DNA of 64,000 nucleotides, taken from assembly GCA_018267285.1 (NCBI GenBank), contig JAFDYU010000014.1, forward strand, positions 206,258 to 270,257, read 5' to 3'. The stretch's first letter is position 1. Every line of letters starts with the position of its first letter. Position numbers and translations under genes: made by a program. The notes below the pieces were generated by a model. That model was not told the DNA's origin, ran no database searches, and was given only the letters and a program-made list of their open reading frames with translations. This DNA comes from Bacteroidota bacterium. GTDB taxonomy: Bacteria > Bacteroidota > Bacteroidia > Cytophagales > Cyclobacteriaceae. This document shows positions 26,725 through 35,775 of this stretch, one piece after another.

Positions 26725-26855
26725 ATTAATTAAATTTTTCAAGCTTTTCTTTTTTGAGTGATTGGATGTGCCTTTCCATACGCACATACTTCTATTAAGT
26801 TTATGATTTTAGAAAAAACGAATGAGTCAAGCAAGCTAAAAGCTGCTTGTGGTTT

Positions 26856-27281
26856 CTAAATCCTAAATACCTGCAACAGGAGATGTTGCCGGCAGGATGG
26901 GAATGGGAAAAACAGCACTCCCTGAGATATTTTTTTTTCTGATGAATACAAAAAACAATCGTTCGGTTTGTACGAATAGTCATCAAAAACGAAGTTGCTT
27001 TCGAAGTGTTTTTTTTGAGACAGGAAATCTCGCTCGCTATCGTCCTCGTTTTCCTCTTTGATTTCCTTTACATCTAAAGTAAGAATTTTCTGTTGATTAT
27101 CCGATGGTGCTGTTTCGCTTATCAACAACGCCAGGTCGTTACTTTGCTTATCCTCAGCTTGAGCTTGTTGAGTTGGGGGTGGGCAATCCGAAATTGAAAA
27201 TGAATACGCGTACAGTTTAAAACCGCCCCATAAAAGAATGGTGCATACCAATAGAAAAAATCGTATTGACAGCTTCTTCAT
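26856..27281 (-). CDS. Hypothetical protein upstream of the RND operon
   Basis: 141 residues with an N-terminal hydrophobic segment (LSIRFFLLVCTILLWGGF) acting as signal peptide or anchor. An acidic middle (KEIKEENEDDSERD) follows, with scattered cysteines and a C-terminus rich in aromatic residues. I do not recognise the family. It is in the same orientation as the pump genes, 131 bases upstream, and may be a small periplasmic accessory or unrelated. Confidence 0.5.
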   Translation of the reverse strand: MKKLSIRFFLLVCTILLWGGFKLYAYSFSISDCPPPTQQAQAEDKQSNDLALLISETAPSDNQQKILTLDVKEIKEENEDDSERDFLSQKKHFESNFVFDDYSYKPNDCFLYSSEKKISQGVLFFPFPSCRQHLLLQVFRI

Positions 27282-27291
27282 TGAATGAACG

Positions 27292-27364
27292 TGATCCCGC
27301 TGGGATTCGAACCCAGGACCCTTACATTAAAAGTGTAATGCTCTACCAGCTGAGCTACGAGATC
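27292..27364 (-). tRNA. tRNA-Lys (anticodon TTT)
   Basis: The minus strand reads GATCTCGTAGCTCAGCTGG at the 5' end and ends CGGGATC plus A. The seven-pair acceptor stem has one T-G pair. The anticodon loop CTTTTAA presents TTT, and the T-arm GGTTCGAATCC is intact. 73 bases; CCA is not encoded. Confidence 0.95.
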
Positions 27365-27442
27365 AATTACAAATTGCTTATCAATCATTTCTTGCCTGAT
27401 TTAAAGGCTTTTCCGTAATTGAGCCCGCAAAGGTAGCAGGAT

Positions 27443-28165
27443 ATGAAAAATTTACAAACGTGCCTATTAAAAATAATCGTCACTATTTCTGTTCTTTTCG
27501 GTATGCCTGATAACGTAAAAAGTCAGAATAAGTTAGCGTTGGCCGACTCGCTTTTTAAGGCAAAACAGTACACGCAATCTTTAACAGCTTATCAATCGAT
27601 CTTTGACGAAGGGAAATATACCCCGGCCATGCTTTTAAAAATGGCCTACATTAGTGAGGGCCTCGACAAAATTGGCACCACACTCTATTTTCTTAAAATT
27701 TACAGTGCTCTCACCCATGACGACCAAGTCATAAAAAAGATTGAAGAGCTTGCCACGAAATACTCACTAACGGGTTACGCAAATGATTCCATCCCGGTAC
27801 AGGAATGGGTAAAACGGAGCTTGCCCCTTCTTCAAATTGTGCTATTATTAGTAATCTGTATCTCTTTTTTAATTTTGTTGATTTGGAAAAATAGACAAAA
27901 ATCGTGGGGAGTACTCGTACTGATATTAATTACGGTTTCAGGATTGATTTATTTAACCGATTTCTATTCTACTACACCTATAATCACCGCCCATCAACAT
28001 ACCTATTTAATGGATGCGCCTTCGGCTGGTGCACACGTCTCATCAATAATTAGTGAAGGGAACTTACTTCGACAGATAGGTCAAGAAGATGTATGGCTCA
28101 AAGTTCGGTGGCTTGATGGAATAGTTTATGTAAAAGAGACAGATGTGTTGAGAATTGAGCTTTAG
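27443..28165 (+). CDS. BatE-like membrane protein with TPR and SH3-like regions
   Basis: 240 residues: a signal peptide, a TPR-like helical part (LALADSLFKAKQYTQSLTAY to about residue 115), two membrane spans (about 130-150 and 158-173), and a C-terminal SH3b-like part (VWLKVRWLDGIVYVKETDV). This order matches BatE proteins of the Bacteroidota aerotolerance (Bat) loci, but no other bat gene is nearby, so the name is by architecture only. Its 3' end overlaps the convergent T9SS cargo gene by 4 bases. Confidence 0.65.
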   Translation: MKNLQTCLLKIIVTISVLFGMPDNVKSQNKLALADSLFKAKQYTQSLTAYQSIFDEGKYTPAMLLKMAYISEGLDKIGTTLYFLKIYSALTHDDQVIKKIEELATKYSLTGYANDSIPVQEWVKRSLPLLQIVLLLVICISFLILLIWKNRQKSWGVLVLILITVSGLIYLTDFYSTTPIITAHQHTYLMDAPSAGAHVSSIISEGNLLRQIGQEDVWLKVRWLDGIVYVKETDVLRIEL

Positions 28166-30483
28166 TGAATAACGGTGAGCGAACTTTTATACTGGGTCTT
28201 GGTAAAATATAAAACGTAAAAATAAACACCCGCTGTTTCATTTTGTGCGTACCACCTAAACTTACGGTCTGTACTTTCAAAAACCTGCTTGCCCCATCGA
28301 TCGTAAATTTTAACTCGCTCAAACCGATTTATGCAATTATCCAAAGGAGGCAATGGAATGCTCCGTGCCTGCCCGTTGCAATCGGGCTCCGATTCGTAGC
28401 CTTCAATGGCAAAGAAATCGTTGCAATGATCGGGGTAAGTTGTAATGACGTTGGCCGGCAAAAAGTTTTTACCTGTGCTTTCAATGTCTTTAATCCTTAG
28501 TTTAACATAGGCCGTATCGGTCTTTGGTGTTTTACAATGATTGTTTTGAACCAAAAATTTGAACGTGTACAGATTGTCGTACGTTCCATCTATAAAAATG
28601 GAACAAGTGGGATCCCACACCAACACCGATTCGACATCGTGCAGACCTGTAGCAGGCGAAAACACATAGCCCGTAGCCTCTACGTTACCTTCCACATTCA
28701 ATAATGATAAGTTTAGCGTATCAATAGCCGATGTATTAATGTCTGTGCCCGCCACATCAAAAGCGATGTGCCCTAAATTCATTTCCACCAAACTGTCGGT
28801 TAGCTCTTTGGTCTTGGTTTCATTATAGATTTTCAGTTTAGGCTCGATGTCCGGAAGGATGACCTTGAGCTGAAAAGTAGCCGTATCGAAGTGTACCAAG
28901 CGGCACACGTCATCATCGTCCACCAAAACTTTTATGGAAAAATCGGTTTGTTTTGAGAACTCATAATTTTTACAAAAGGCATCCCAATGTAGCGCTCCAT
29001 TAACCGATCCGGGCTGGGCATTGTAATTGAATGTCATCCCGGCATCTTTCAACACAAAATGATCGGGCAAAACCGAAATCACAAGGTTATCGCCATCATC
29101 GTCTTTGGCGGTTATCGGCCATGTGCCCGAACCACCCTCGTATAATTGTGCCTCTATATTTTTTTGTGGCAAAAAATAGGCGTTCGAATTGGGGGGGTAG
29201 GGCACTGTGACTGTAATTTTTAAAGTATCCGTCATGGGTAAGCTGCAAGCATCATCGGCTGCAATGATGCCAATTTGAAAAGGGCCATTGGTGAACGGGC
29301 ATTGTGGAAAGCAAATGGTAAATTCTGCAGTGCTTCCATTGGCAAGATGAGCCTTAGTAACTGTGGGGAGAACAGTGTCAATATTTTTGTTTTTAAAATT
29401 GAGCGGAACAACACGAATGGAAACATTCTCCGAATAGTTTTGAAGGGAATCTTGAGAATCGGGATCCGATACGCGCACCACAATACATCGTGTGCCATTG
29501 GAAGTGGTATCGGAAAAAATTACCGGCATGGTCTTCACATAAGTGAAACCGGTATCCGTCAATTTTTTTCCTACAATTTGTGGGGGCTGATCGGGTTGGC
29601 ATCCATTTACTACCAACATCTGAAAATCCCGTCTGGTCTCTCCTATTTTTATTCCATCACGGTATTCCTCTGCTTTTATTGCAAAAACAAAAAGACCTTC
29701 CGTGGTAGGTGTGCAGGTGAGCAATCCGTCTGTACTTATTCGTAAATCAGGCGAACCATTCATTATATTTAAAAGGCTGTATCCCGGTCTCCACGTAACC
29801 AATGGGTAGGGTGCTGGTGAGGGTTCTGGCAAAGCTGTGCCTGATTTTGTATTTAATGGAGTAGTTAATGAATATACAATAGAGTCTCCATCATCATCTA
29901 CTCCTGCAAAATTTACATAGTAAGGCCGACCGGGGCAACCATAATCGCTGAGGGGCGGGAACAAGTGGGGCGATGAGTTGACAAATGGCTCACCATTTTT
30001 TACAACAGGCGGAAACTCCATGTAAAAAGTCTGACCGGCTGTAATGGGATCTCCTATATTTGGATCTTCACTGTAAATGTTGGTTATATTATAATTGCGG
30101 CAGCATCTTTGCCAAGAAGCATAGTATCCCTCCGAATCGTTAAAAATATCGGGCGAAAGTGTAATGTTACTTGTATAAAAAAGTCTGTCCGTTTGAAGGA
30201 ACCCGCTGGAGCATGCGGGCTGTGTATATGGAACTTGCGCTCGTGTGCCTAGCGGGAGCACTAAACTGGTGATAAACACATTGTCTCTTTTTCTAAAAAA
30301 AGAAACCGTCACGGTCTGATCCAATGCTCCTGGATTTCCATGAATATCATCGAAATACAAAATCAAGTTAAACTGGTAGGTATAGCCCGAAAGGTGGATC
30401 ATCTCAAATTCACCGCCCACAATGTGCGAGGCATACAGTGGAATAGCAATGATGAGTGCAGCCGATAGAAGAGCCCTTTTCAT
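28162..30483 (-). CDS. Large secreted protein with T9SS type B C-terminal sorting domain
   Basis: 773 residues with a signal peptide (ALLSAALIIAIPLYA). A long beta-rich region with several Ig/cadherin-like repeats follows, each with a D-D-D/G-D motif (VDDDGDSIVYSL, KDDDGDNLVISV). The C-terminal domain has the gliding-type signature FERVKIYDRWGKQVFES and ends AGVYFYVLYF..., as in cargo exported by the type IX secretion system. A surface-attached or released adhesin-like protein is likely. No catalytic motif seen. Confidence 0.85.
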   Translation of the reverse strand: MKRALLSAALIIAIPLYASHIVGGEFEMIHLSGYTYQFNLILYFDDIHGNPGALDQTVTVSFFRKRDNVFITSLVLPLGTRAQVPYTQPACSSGFLQTDRLFYTSNITLSPDIFNDSEGYYASWQRCCRNYNITNIYSEDPNIGDPITAGQTFYMEFPPVVKNGEPFVNSSPHLFPPLSDYGCPGRPYYVNFAGVDDDGDSIVYSLTTPLNTKSGTALPEPSPAPYPLVTWRPGYSLLNIMNGSPDLRISTDGLLTCTPTTEGLFVFAIKAEEYRDGIKIGETRRDFQMLVVNGCQPDQPPQIVGKKLTDTGFTYVKTMPVIFSDTTSNGTRCIVVRVSDPDSQDSLQNYSENVSIRVVPLNFKNKNIDTVLPTVTKAHLANGSTAEFTICFPQCPFTNGPFQIGIIAADDACSLPMTDTLKITVTVPYPPNSNAYFLPQKNIEAQLYEGGSGTWPITAKDDDGDNLVISVLPDHFVLKDAGMTFNYNAQPGSVNGALHWDAFCKNYEFSKQTDFSIKVLVDDDDVCRLVHFDTATFQLKVILPDIEPKLKIYNETKTKELTDSLVEMNLGHIAFDVAGTDINTSAIDTLNLSLLNVEGNVEATGYVFSPATGLHDVESVLVWDPTCSIFIDGTYDNLYTFKFLVQNNHCKTPKTDTAYVKLRIKDIESTGKNFLPANVITTYPDHCNDFFAIEGYESEPDCNGQARSIPLPPLDNCINRFERVKIYDRWGKQVFESTDRKFRWYAQNETAGVYFYVLYFTKTQYKSSLTVIH

Positions 30484-30554
30484 TAGGTATCAAAAAACGA
30501 AAGATAACTATTTGGCCGATCGTGTGAAACACCCAACTTTGCGTAATTATTAAA

Positions 30555-31979
30555 ATGAAAAAAGGCGATATCATTGAAAACATGTTGATTGAAACCATGG
30601 CTGCCGAAGGCAAATGTATTGCCCGGTATAACGGCCAGGTGGTTTTTGTACAGGGCTGTGCACCCGGTGATACCGTAGATGTTGAACTGCATAAAATTAA
30701 AAGCAATTTTTTGGAAGGCCGAACCGTGCGTATAAAATCTTTATCGCCCAATCGCACCCAGCCGATCTGTTCGCATTTTGGAATATGTGGCGGCTGCTCC
30801 TGGCAACACATCAATTATCCAACCCAACTGGTTTACAAACAACAGCAAGTGGTCGACCATCTGGAACGCATCGGTGGGCTTCAATTTCCTCCAATAAAAC
30901 CTATCGTTGGGTCGGCCCAAACATTCCATTACCGCAACAAACTCGATTTCACTTTTTCTGCCAACCGCTGGCTCACCAAAGAAGAATTACTTTTGAAAAC
31001 CGATCCACACGCTTCTCCAACAAGCGAAGGCCTTGGCTACCACATTCCGCGCATGTACGATAAAGTATTTGATGTGGGCGAATGTTTTCTTCAACCCGAT
31101 CCTTCTAATGCCATCCGGTTGCTTGTGAAGGAAACCGCCATAAAAAATAACATTCCTTTTTTCGATTTACGAAAGCAAGTTGGGTTTCTGCGCACACTCA
31201 CCATCCGTACAGCTTCAACGGGCGAGGTGATGGTTATTCTGCAGGTTACTTACGATAAACCGGAATGGACAGAAAAAATTTTAACCACGCTTGCTGAAAC
31301 ATTCCCACAAATCACTTCGCTGAATTTTATCATTAACGGTAAAAAAAACGACACGTTCAGCGATTTGGAAATCCATTGTTGGAAGGGCAACCCCTACATC
31401 ACCGAAGCTATGCCCAAACCGGATGGGACAGGCGAGCTTCGGTTTCGAGTTGGTCCAAAATCATTCTACCAAACCAATTCAGCCCAGGCATTTGAGCTCT
31501 ACAAAATAGCTTTTCAATTGGCCGATCTCACCGGAAATGAGTTGGTTTACGATCTCTACACCGGCACCGGCACCATTGCCAATTTTGTGGCTGCTCTTGC
31601 TAAACAAGTGATCGGCCTGGAATATGTGGCTGATGCCGTTGAGGATGCCAAAATAAATTCATCCATAAACAATATATCGAATACCAAATTCTTTGCCGGA
31701 GACATAAAAGATTTGCTAAGCGAAAATTTTATCAATGAACACGGCAGGCCCGATGTGGTGATTGCCGATCCCCCACGGGCAGGCATGCACGAAGATGTTT
31801 GTCGTATGTTATTGAAGGTGGTACCCGAAAAAATTGTTTATGTAAGCTGCAACCCTGCCACACAAGCGCGCGATCTCAAAATACTATCTGAAAAATATTC
31901 CATTCTACAAGTTCAGCCGGTAGATATGTTTCCACACACGGTGCATGTGGAAAATGTGGTGTTGCTGGCAAAGAAGTAA
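30555..31979 (+). CDS. rlmD: 23S rRNA (uracil-5-)-methyltransferase, RlmD/RumA family
   Basis: 474 residues. A TRAM domain (residues 1-62) precedes an iron-sulfur cluster motif: Cys72, Cys78, Cys81 in ICSHFGICGGCSW, with Cys177 as probable fourth ligand. The SAM-binding core has VYDLYTGTGTIANF and ADPPRAGMHEDV. The catalytic Cys432 is in YVSCNPATQARDL, with the general-base Glu in VHVENV. Complete. It methylates C5 of specific 23S uridines; which position (RlmD or RlmC-like) cannot be told from sequence alone. Confidence 0.9.
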   Translation: MKKGDIIENMLIETMAAEGKCIARYNGQVVFVQGCAPGDTVDVELHKIKSNFLEGRTVRIKSLSPNRTQPICSHFGICGGCSWQHINYPTQLVYKQQQVVDHLERIGGLQFPPIKPIVGSAQTFHYRNKLDFTFSANRWLTKEELLLKTDPHASPTSEGLGYHIPRMYDKVFDVGECFLQPDPSNAIRLLVKETAIKNNIPFFDLRKQVGFLRTLTIRTASTGEVMVILQVTYDKPEWTEKILTTLAETFPQITSLNFIINGKKNDTFSDLEIHCWKGNPYITEAMPKPDGTGELRFRVGPKSFYQTNSAQAFELYKIAFQLADLTGNELVYDLYTGTGTIANFVAALAKQVIGLEYVADAVEDAKINSSINNISNTKFFAGDIKDLLSENFINEHGRPDVVIADPPRAGMHEDVCRMLLKVVPEKIVYVSCNPATQARDLKILSEKYSILQVQPVDMFPHTVHVENVVLLAKK

Positions 31980-32044
31980 TATTGGTAAAGTTTCAAATTC
32001 CTTTTACTTTTGCCGTCCCTCAATCAGGAAGAAGGTTTTTTATT

Positions 32045-32129
32045 GCCCAGGTGGTGAAATTGGTAGACACGCTACTTTGAGGGGGTAGTGCCGCAAGGTG
32101 TGCTGGTTCGAGTCCAGTCCTGGGCACCA
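32045..32129 (+). tRNA. tRNA-Leu (anticodon GAG)
   Basis: GCCCAGG at the 5' end pairs with CCTGGGC before A and an encoded CCA. It has a long variable arm (GTGCCGCAAGGTGTG), an anticodon loop with GAG after TT, and a T-arm GGTTCGAGTCC. 85 bases including CCA. It lies one base upstream of a second tRNA-Leu. Confidence 0.94.
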
Positions 32130-32130
32130 A

Positions 32131-32212
32131 GCCGAAGTGGTGAAATTGGTAGACACGCACGTTTCAGGGGCGTGTGGCGCAAGCTGTGCGGGTTCGAGTC
32201 CCGCCTTCGGCA
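32131..32212 (+). tRNA. tRNA-Leu (anticodon CAG)
   Basis: GCCGAAG pairs with CTTCGGC at the 3' end. It has a class II variable arm (TGTGGCGCAAGCTGTG), an anticodon loop TTCAGGG with CAG, and a standard T-arm. Unlike its neighbour the CCA end is not encoded (A then CTCC). Confidence 0.94.
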
Positions 32213-32219
32213 CTCCATT

Positions 32220-32666
32220 TTAGGCGCTCTTTTTTTTAGGGATTTTCTGAGAGAGATACTGTACCATCCGCAGATACTCCGTATGCTCGCGGTGGCCTAC
32301 ACTCAGGCTTTGCCCGTCAGCAAACAAAATTCTTAATTCTTTGTAAACCGAATTTTTGCCTGTCTTAACAATATTCTCCGTCCACTTAATGATTTGTGCT
32401 AACGGGTACTTATTAGATTTCCTCAGCACGGGGTAGTCGATCTGGATCTGATTATCACCCATCTTTAAAATCTTATACCGGATAAAAATTTTATAGAACA
32501 CGAAGAGCCCAATCGGTACAAGCACTGCCACCAACGCATAATTATACCAGGGCACCTGTGAAATTTTAAGTATAATACGCACATTCAGCACCGTCACCCA
32601 TGTGGTTATGGCAAGAAACAAAGCAAACGAAATGAGGGTGCTGGGTTGAGGCTTTGAGATAATCAA
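32220..32666 (-). CDS. Hypothetical membrane protein with PH-like cytoplasmic part
   Basis: 148 residues with two membrane spans near the N-terminus (LISFALFLAITTWVTVLNV and YALVAVLVPIGLFVFYKIF). A beta-rich soluble part follows (KILKMGDNQIQIDYPVLRKS, then ELRILFADGQSLSVG). It looks like the small bacterial PH-domain membrane proteins, but this is by shape rather than motif. It sits alone between tRNA genes. Confidence 0.6.
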   Translation of the reverse strand: MIISKPQPSTLISFALFLAITTWVTVLNVRIILKISQVPWYNYALVAVLVPIGLFVFYKIFIRYKILKMGDNQIQIDYPVLRKSNKYPLAQIIKWTENIVKTGKNSVYKELRILFADGQSLSVGHREHTEYLRMVQYLSQKIPKKKSA

Positions 32667-32686
32667 AACAAAAAATTAGCATTTAG

Positions 32687-32759
<73 letters not shown>

Positions 32760-32797
32760 AATGCTTCAAAATTAATTCAAAAAGCCTAACTTGGGGC

Positions 32798-33232
32798 ATG
32801 CTTTCAAAAAAATGCAAATATGCCATCCATGCCCTTATCTATTTGGCGGAGCGCCATCAACAAGGGCCAATACACATCAGCGAAATTGCTGAAAAAAAGC
32901 GCATTCCGAAAAAATTTCTAGAAGCGATCCTTCTGGAGCTTCGCAATGCCAAAGTGCTTCACAGCAAAAAAGGGAAGGGAGGAGGGTATTACCTTCAAAA
33001 AAAACCGGCAGAAATAAACTTAATGGAGGTTATCCGCCATATGGATGGTGCCATTGCCTTACTGCCTTGTGTTTCGTTGAATTATTACGAAAAATGCGAT
33101 GAGTGCAAAAACGAAAAAACATGCGGTATCCACGATGCCTTCGTAAAGGTACGAGATGAAACCCTTAAGATACTCAGCGGAAGCACCCTCGATAAGATCA
33201 TGAAACGCGAAAAATTGCTGGGGATAAAATAA
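32798..33232 (+). CDS. Rrf2-family transcriptional regulator
   Basis: 144 residues from the ATG at 32798; the open frame runs further upstream through the antisense of tRNA-Thr and is not coding there. A winged helix (KKCKYAIHALIYLAERHQ, then PKKFLEAILLELRNAKVL, wing GKGGGYYL) is followed by four cysteines (Cys91, 100, 103, 109), suited to an Fe-S or redox sensor as in IscR/NsrR relatives. The peroxiredoxin gene lies 74 bases downstream and is the likely target, together with its own promoter. Confidence 0.88.
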   Translation: MLSKKCKYAIHALIYLAERHQQGPIHISEIAEKKRIPKKFLEAILLELRNAKVLHSKKGKGGGYYLQKKPAEINLMEVIRHMDGAIALLPCVSLNYYEKCDECKNEKTCGIHDAFVKVRDETLKILSGSTLDKIMKREKLLGIK

Positions 33233-33245
33233 TTCCACATTAATA

Positions 33246-33276
33246 CTATGAAATCCATAGACTTTATGTAATTTTG
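33246..33276 (+). promoter_or_regulatory. Promoter with dyad operator before the peroxiredoxin gene
   Basis: CTATG-AAATC-CATAG (33246-33260) is a perfect 5-bp dyad placed just upstream of TAATTTTG (33269-33276), a perfect match to the Bacteroidota -7 element TAnnTTTG. The ATG of the peroxiredoxin gene is 30 bases further. Binding by the adjacent Rrf2 protein is inferred from position only. Confidence 0.5.
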
Positions 33277-33306
33277 CATAAAAATTACAATTAAATACTA
33301 TTTACT

Positions 33307-33942
33307 ATGGCTGTTCGATTAGGAGACCTTGCACCCGATTTTCAGGCTGAGACAACCGAAGGCAGAATAAGCTTTCACCAATGGCTTGGAGCAGGCTGGG
33401 GAGTTTTATTCTCTCACCCTGCCGATTTTACACCTGTTTGTACCACCGAGCTTGGTGCAGTTGCCAAACTGAGATCTGAGTTCGACAAACGAAACGTTAA
33501 AGTAGTTGCCTTAAGTACCGACAGCGTCACTTCGCACTCGCAGTGGATTGGCGACATTAACGAAACACAAAAAACTCAAGTCAATTTTCCCATTATTGCC
33601 GATCCTGATTTTAATGTGTCTAATTTATACGACATGATCCACCCCCAGGTAAGCGATAAATTTACAGTACGATCTGTCTTTGTAATTGGGCCGGATAAAA
33701 AAGTTAAGCTCACCATTACCTATCCTGCATCTACCGGAAGAAATTTTGACGAGATACTCCGGGTGATCGACAGCCTGCAGCTTACTGCAAAGTACAGCGT
33801 GGCTACGCCAGCCAACTGGAAGCACGGTGAAGATGTAATCATTACATCCGCTGTAAAAGATGAAGACGTTGCTACCAAGTTTCCCAAAGGGCACAATCGG
33901 ATTAAACCTTATTTAAGGACCACTCCACAACCAAACCTATAA
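33307..33942 (+). CDS. 1-Cys peroxiredoxin (Prx6 type)
   Basis: 211 residues. The peroxidatic Cys45 is in SHPADFTPVCTTEL, and there is no other cysteine in the protein, so it is a 1-Cys enzyme needing an external reductant. The length with a C-terminal extension (after YSVATPANWKHGEDV) fits the Prx6 group. It reduces hydrogen peroxide and alkyl hydroperoxides in the cytoplasm. It is downstream of a redox-type Rrf2 regulator. Confidence 0.92.
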   Translation: MAVRLGDLAPDFQAETTEGRISFHQWLGAGWGVLFSHPADFTPVCTTELGAVAKLRSEFDKRNVKVVALSTDSVTSHSQWIGDINETQKTQVNFPIIADPDFNVSNLYDMIHPQVSDKFTVRSVFVIGPDKKVKLTITYPASTGRNFDEILRVIDSLQLTAKYSVATPANWKHGEDVIITSAVKDEDVATKFPKGHNRIKPYLRTTPQPNL

Positions 33943-33988
33943 CTATTTTATTGCCAAAAGGGAAAGCCTAAAGTTTTCCCTTTTTTTA

Positions 33989-34747
33989 TTATTCAAACCA
34001 TTTTTTGAACTCCCCTGCCTTTTCTTTACTTACTATCAGGTTTTCTGTCTTCAAGTTTCTCAACTTTAATATAAGTTTTCCGGTATCGTCTGCCCGGTAG
34101 CTCTCAATAAAGGACAGGTGAACCAAATGTTGGCGGTTGATACGGTAGAATAGTTTTGGATTGATGAGCTCTTCGATTTCATCAAGCGAACGAAAGTCGG
34201 TTATGTATTTGAGTCCATCGGGCTTCATCAAAAAAATAAATTCCTCTTTTAAAAAAAGCACCGTTTCTTCGACAGGGATTAAACCAACCGATTGCCCAAT
34301 ATGAATCGTAAATCGGTCTTTGTATTTTTTAGCTTGTTGGAAGTTCGAAAATAACTCGTGCAGTTGAGTTCTGTACATTTCGTTGGCAAATTTCGATTGC
34401 AGGAAATGAAATTTTTGTAAGGCAATGCTAAGTTCACTTTTATCTATTGGTTTTAGTAAATAGTCAATGCTGTTGAGTTTAAATGCTTTGATTGCATACT
34501 CGTTGTATGCAGTGGTAAAAATGATGGGACACAGAGCTTTGCTTTCGGAAAAAATATCGAGGCTAATGCCATCGGATAATTGGATGTCTGATAATATCAA
34601 ATCCGGAGTGTTGTTAGCAAGCCAGTCTTTGGCCTCCGCTACGCTTGTAAGCGGGCCTAATAGTTCTGCGCTGGGTTCTAGTTCGCGCACAATCTTGGCA
34701 AGGCTTACGGCTACAAACTGTTCGTCTTCGATAATCAGAATTTTCAT
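33989..34747 (-). CDS. LytTR-family response regulator
   Basis: 252 residues: a receiver domain with Asp54 in LILSDIQLSDG and Lys in LLKPIDKSEL, then a LytTR DNA-binding domain (about 150-252, with LFYRINRQHLVHLSFI). It pairs with the LytS-like kinase directly upstream (2-base gap). As the last gene of a long minus-strand run with an ABC exporter, it is a good candidate regulator of that exporter. Confidence 0.9.
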   Translation of the reverse strand: MKILIIEDEQFVAVSLAKIVRELEPSAELLGPLTSVAEAKDWLANNTPDLILSDIQLSDGISLDIFSESKALCPIIFTTAYNEYAIKAFKLNSIDYLLKPIDKSELSIALQKFHFLQSKFANEMYRTQLHELFSNFQQAKKYKDRFTIHIGQSVGLIPVEETVLFLKEEFIFLMKPDGLKYITDFRSLDEIEELINPKLFYRINRQHLVHLSFIESYRADDTGKLILKLRNLKTENLIVSKEKAGEFKKWFE

Positions 34748-34749
34748 AA

Positions 34750-35775
34750 TTACAGCAACGGGAGTTTCACTTCAAAAAAATGTTCGTGGTCCGTAATCGT
34801 TACAGCTTTATCTGTTAGGAAGGAATACAACTGAACCAATTGTTTCAATCCGAGTTTTGTCGAATGATCGATTTGTTTGCGAGGCTGTTTGTTGTTTCGA
34901 ATCCGTAAAAAATCGTTTTCATCATAAATATCAATGCTCAACGGAGATCTTTCATGAACCACATTGTGCTTAACGGCATTATCGATAAGCATTTGAAGTG
35001 TCACCATTACAATTCCTTTTTCCTTTGCCGGATTTGAAACATTCAAATTAATTTTTACGGCTTCGTTAAATCTGATCTTTAAAAGAGAAACATAATGCTG
35101 AATAAACTCAAGTTCAATGCCTATCAACACAATTTCATTACCCTTGTTCTCTAACACATACCGGTAAATTTTAGAAAGATGCCTGACATAATCCGAAGCA
35201 ACGGCAGAATTTGTTTGAATTAAGCCGTCCAATGATGTGAATGCATTAAATAAAAAATGTGGGTTTACTTGATTTTTTAAATGATGGTATTGCATCATCG
35301 ATTTTTCTTTTTCTAGTTGAGCGGTTGTTACTTGTAACCGAGCTTTCTCTTCAACAGAATCTTTCCATTGTTTCGATAAATATTCATTGTAAAAATAAAA
35401 GTTCATCAAAAATATAACGACCAATATCAACACGGATAAAATGGCTAAAAATTGAGGAGTAATAAAATAAGGCTTCAAGTAGGTTGTGACCATAAAATAA
35501 AATAAGAGAAATACCGGGAGGGCAACGATTATGGCAGCTCCTTGCTGAACCAACAAACGTTTTGTGCTACCATCGGAGTAGGGCATCCGAATATCCAGAA
35601 ATGCATTGATGCGTTTAATAATTTCCCATTCCAGAAGAAAGCCCGCGATTTGCATTATCAAAAACAAGGAGTGCCACCAAACAGACCACCCCTCTATTAC
35701 CCACCAGCGAACCAAAGCCGAAATTACTGAGCCAACACAAATGATTACGTATGGAATAAATTTATTTTTCATCAC
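34750..35775 (-). CDS. LytS/YehU-like membrane histidine kinase
   Basis: 341 residues. About four membrane spans fill residues 1-140. The His-kinase motif QVNPHFLFNAFTSLDGLI follows, then a shortened ATPase domain with MLIDNAVKHN. It overlaps the upstream ABC permease gene by 4 bases and the downstream regulator by near-contact. Ligand unknown. The arrangement is typical of Bacteroidota LytTR systems that control adjacent transporters. Confidence 0.88.
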   Translation of the reverse strand: MMKNKFIPYVIICVGSVISALVRWWVIEGWSVWWHSLFLIMQIAGFLLEWEIIKRINAFLDIRMPYSDGSTKRLLVQQGAAIIVALPVFLLFYFMVTTYLKPYFITPQFLAILSVLILVVIFLMNFYFYNEYLSKQWKDSVEEKARLQVTTAQLEKEKSMMQYHHLKNQVNPHFLFNAFTSLDGLIQTNSAVASDYVRHLSKIYRYVLENKGNEIVLIGIELEFIQHYVSLLKIRFNEAVKINLNVSNPAKEKGIVMVTLQMLIDNAVKHNVVHERSPLSIDIYDENDFLRIRNNKQPRKQIDHSTKLGLKQLVQLYSFLTDKAVTITDHEHFFEVKLPLL

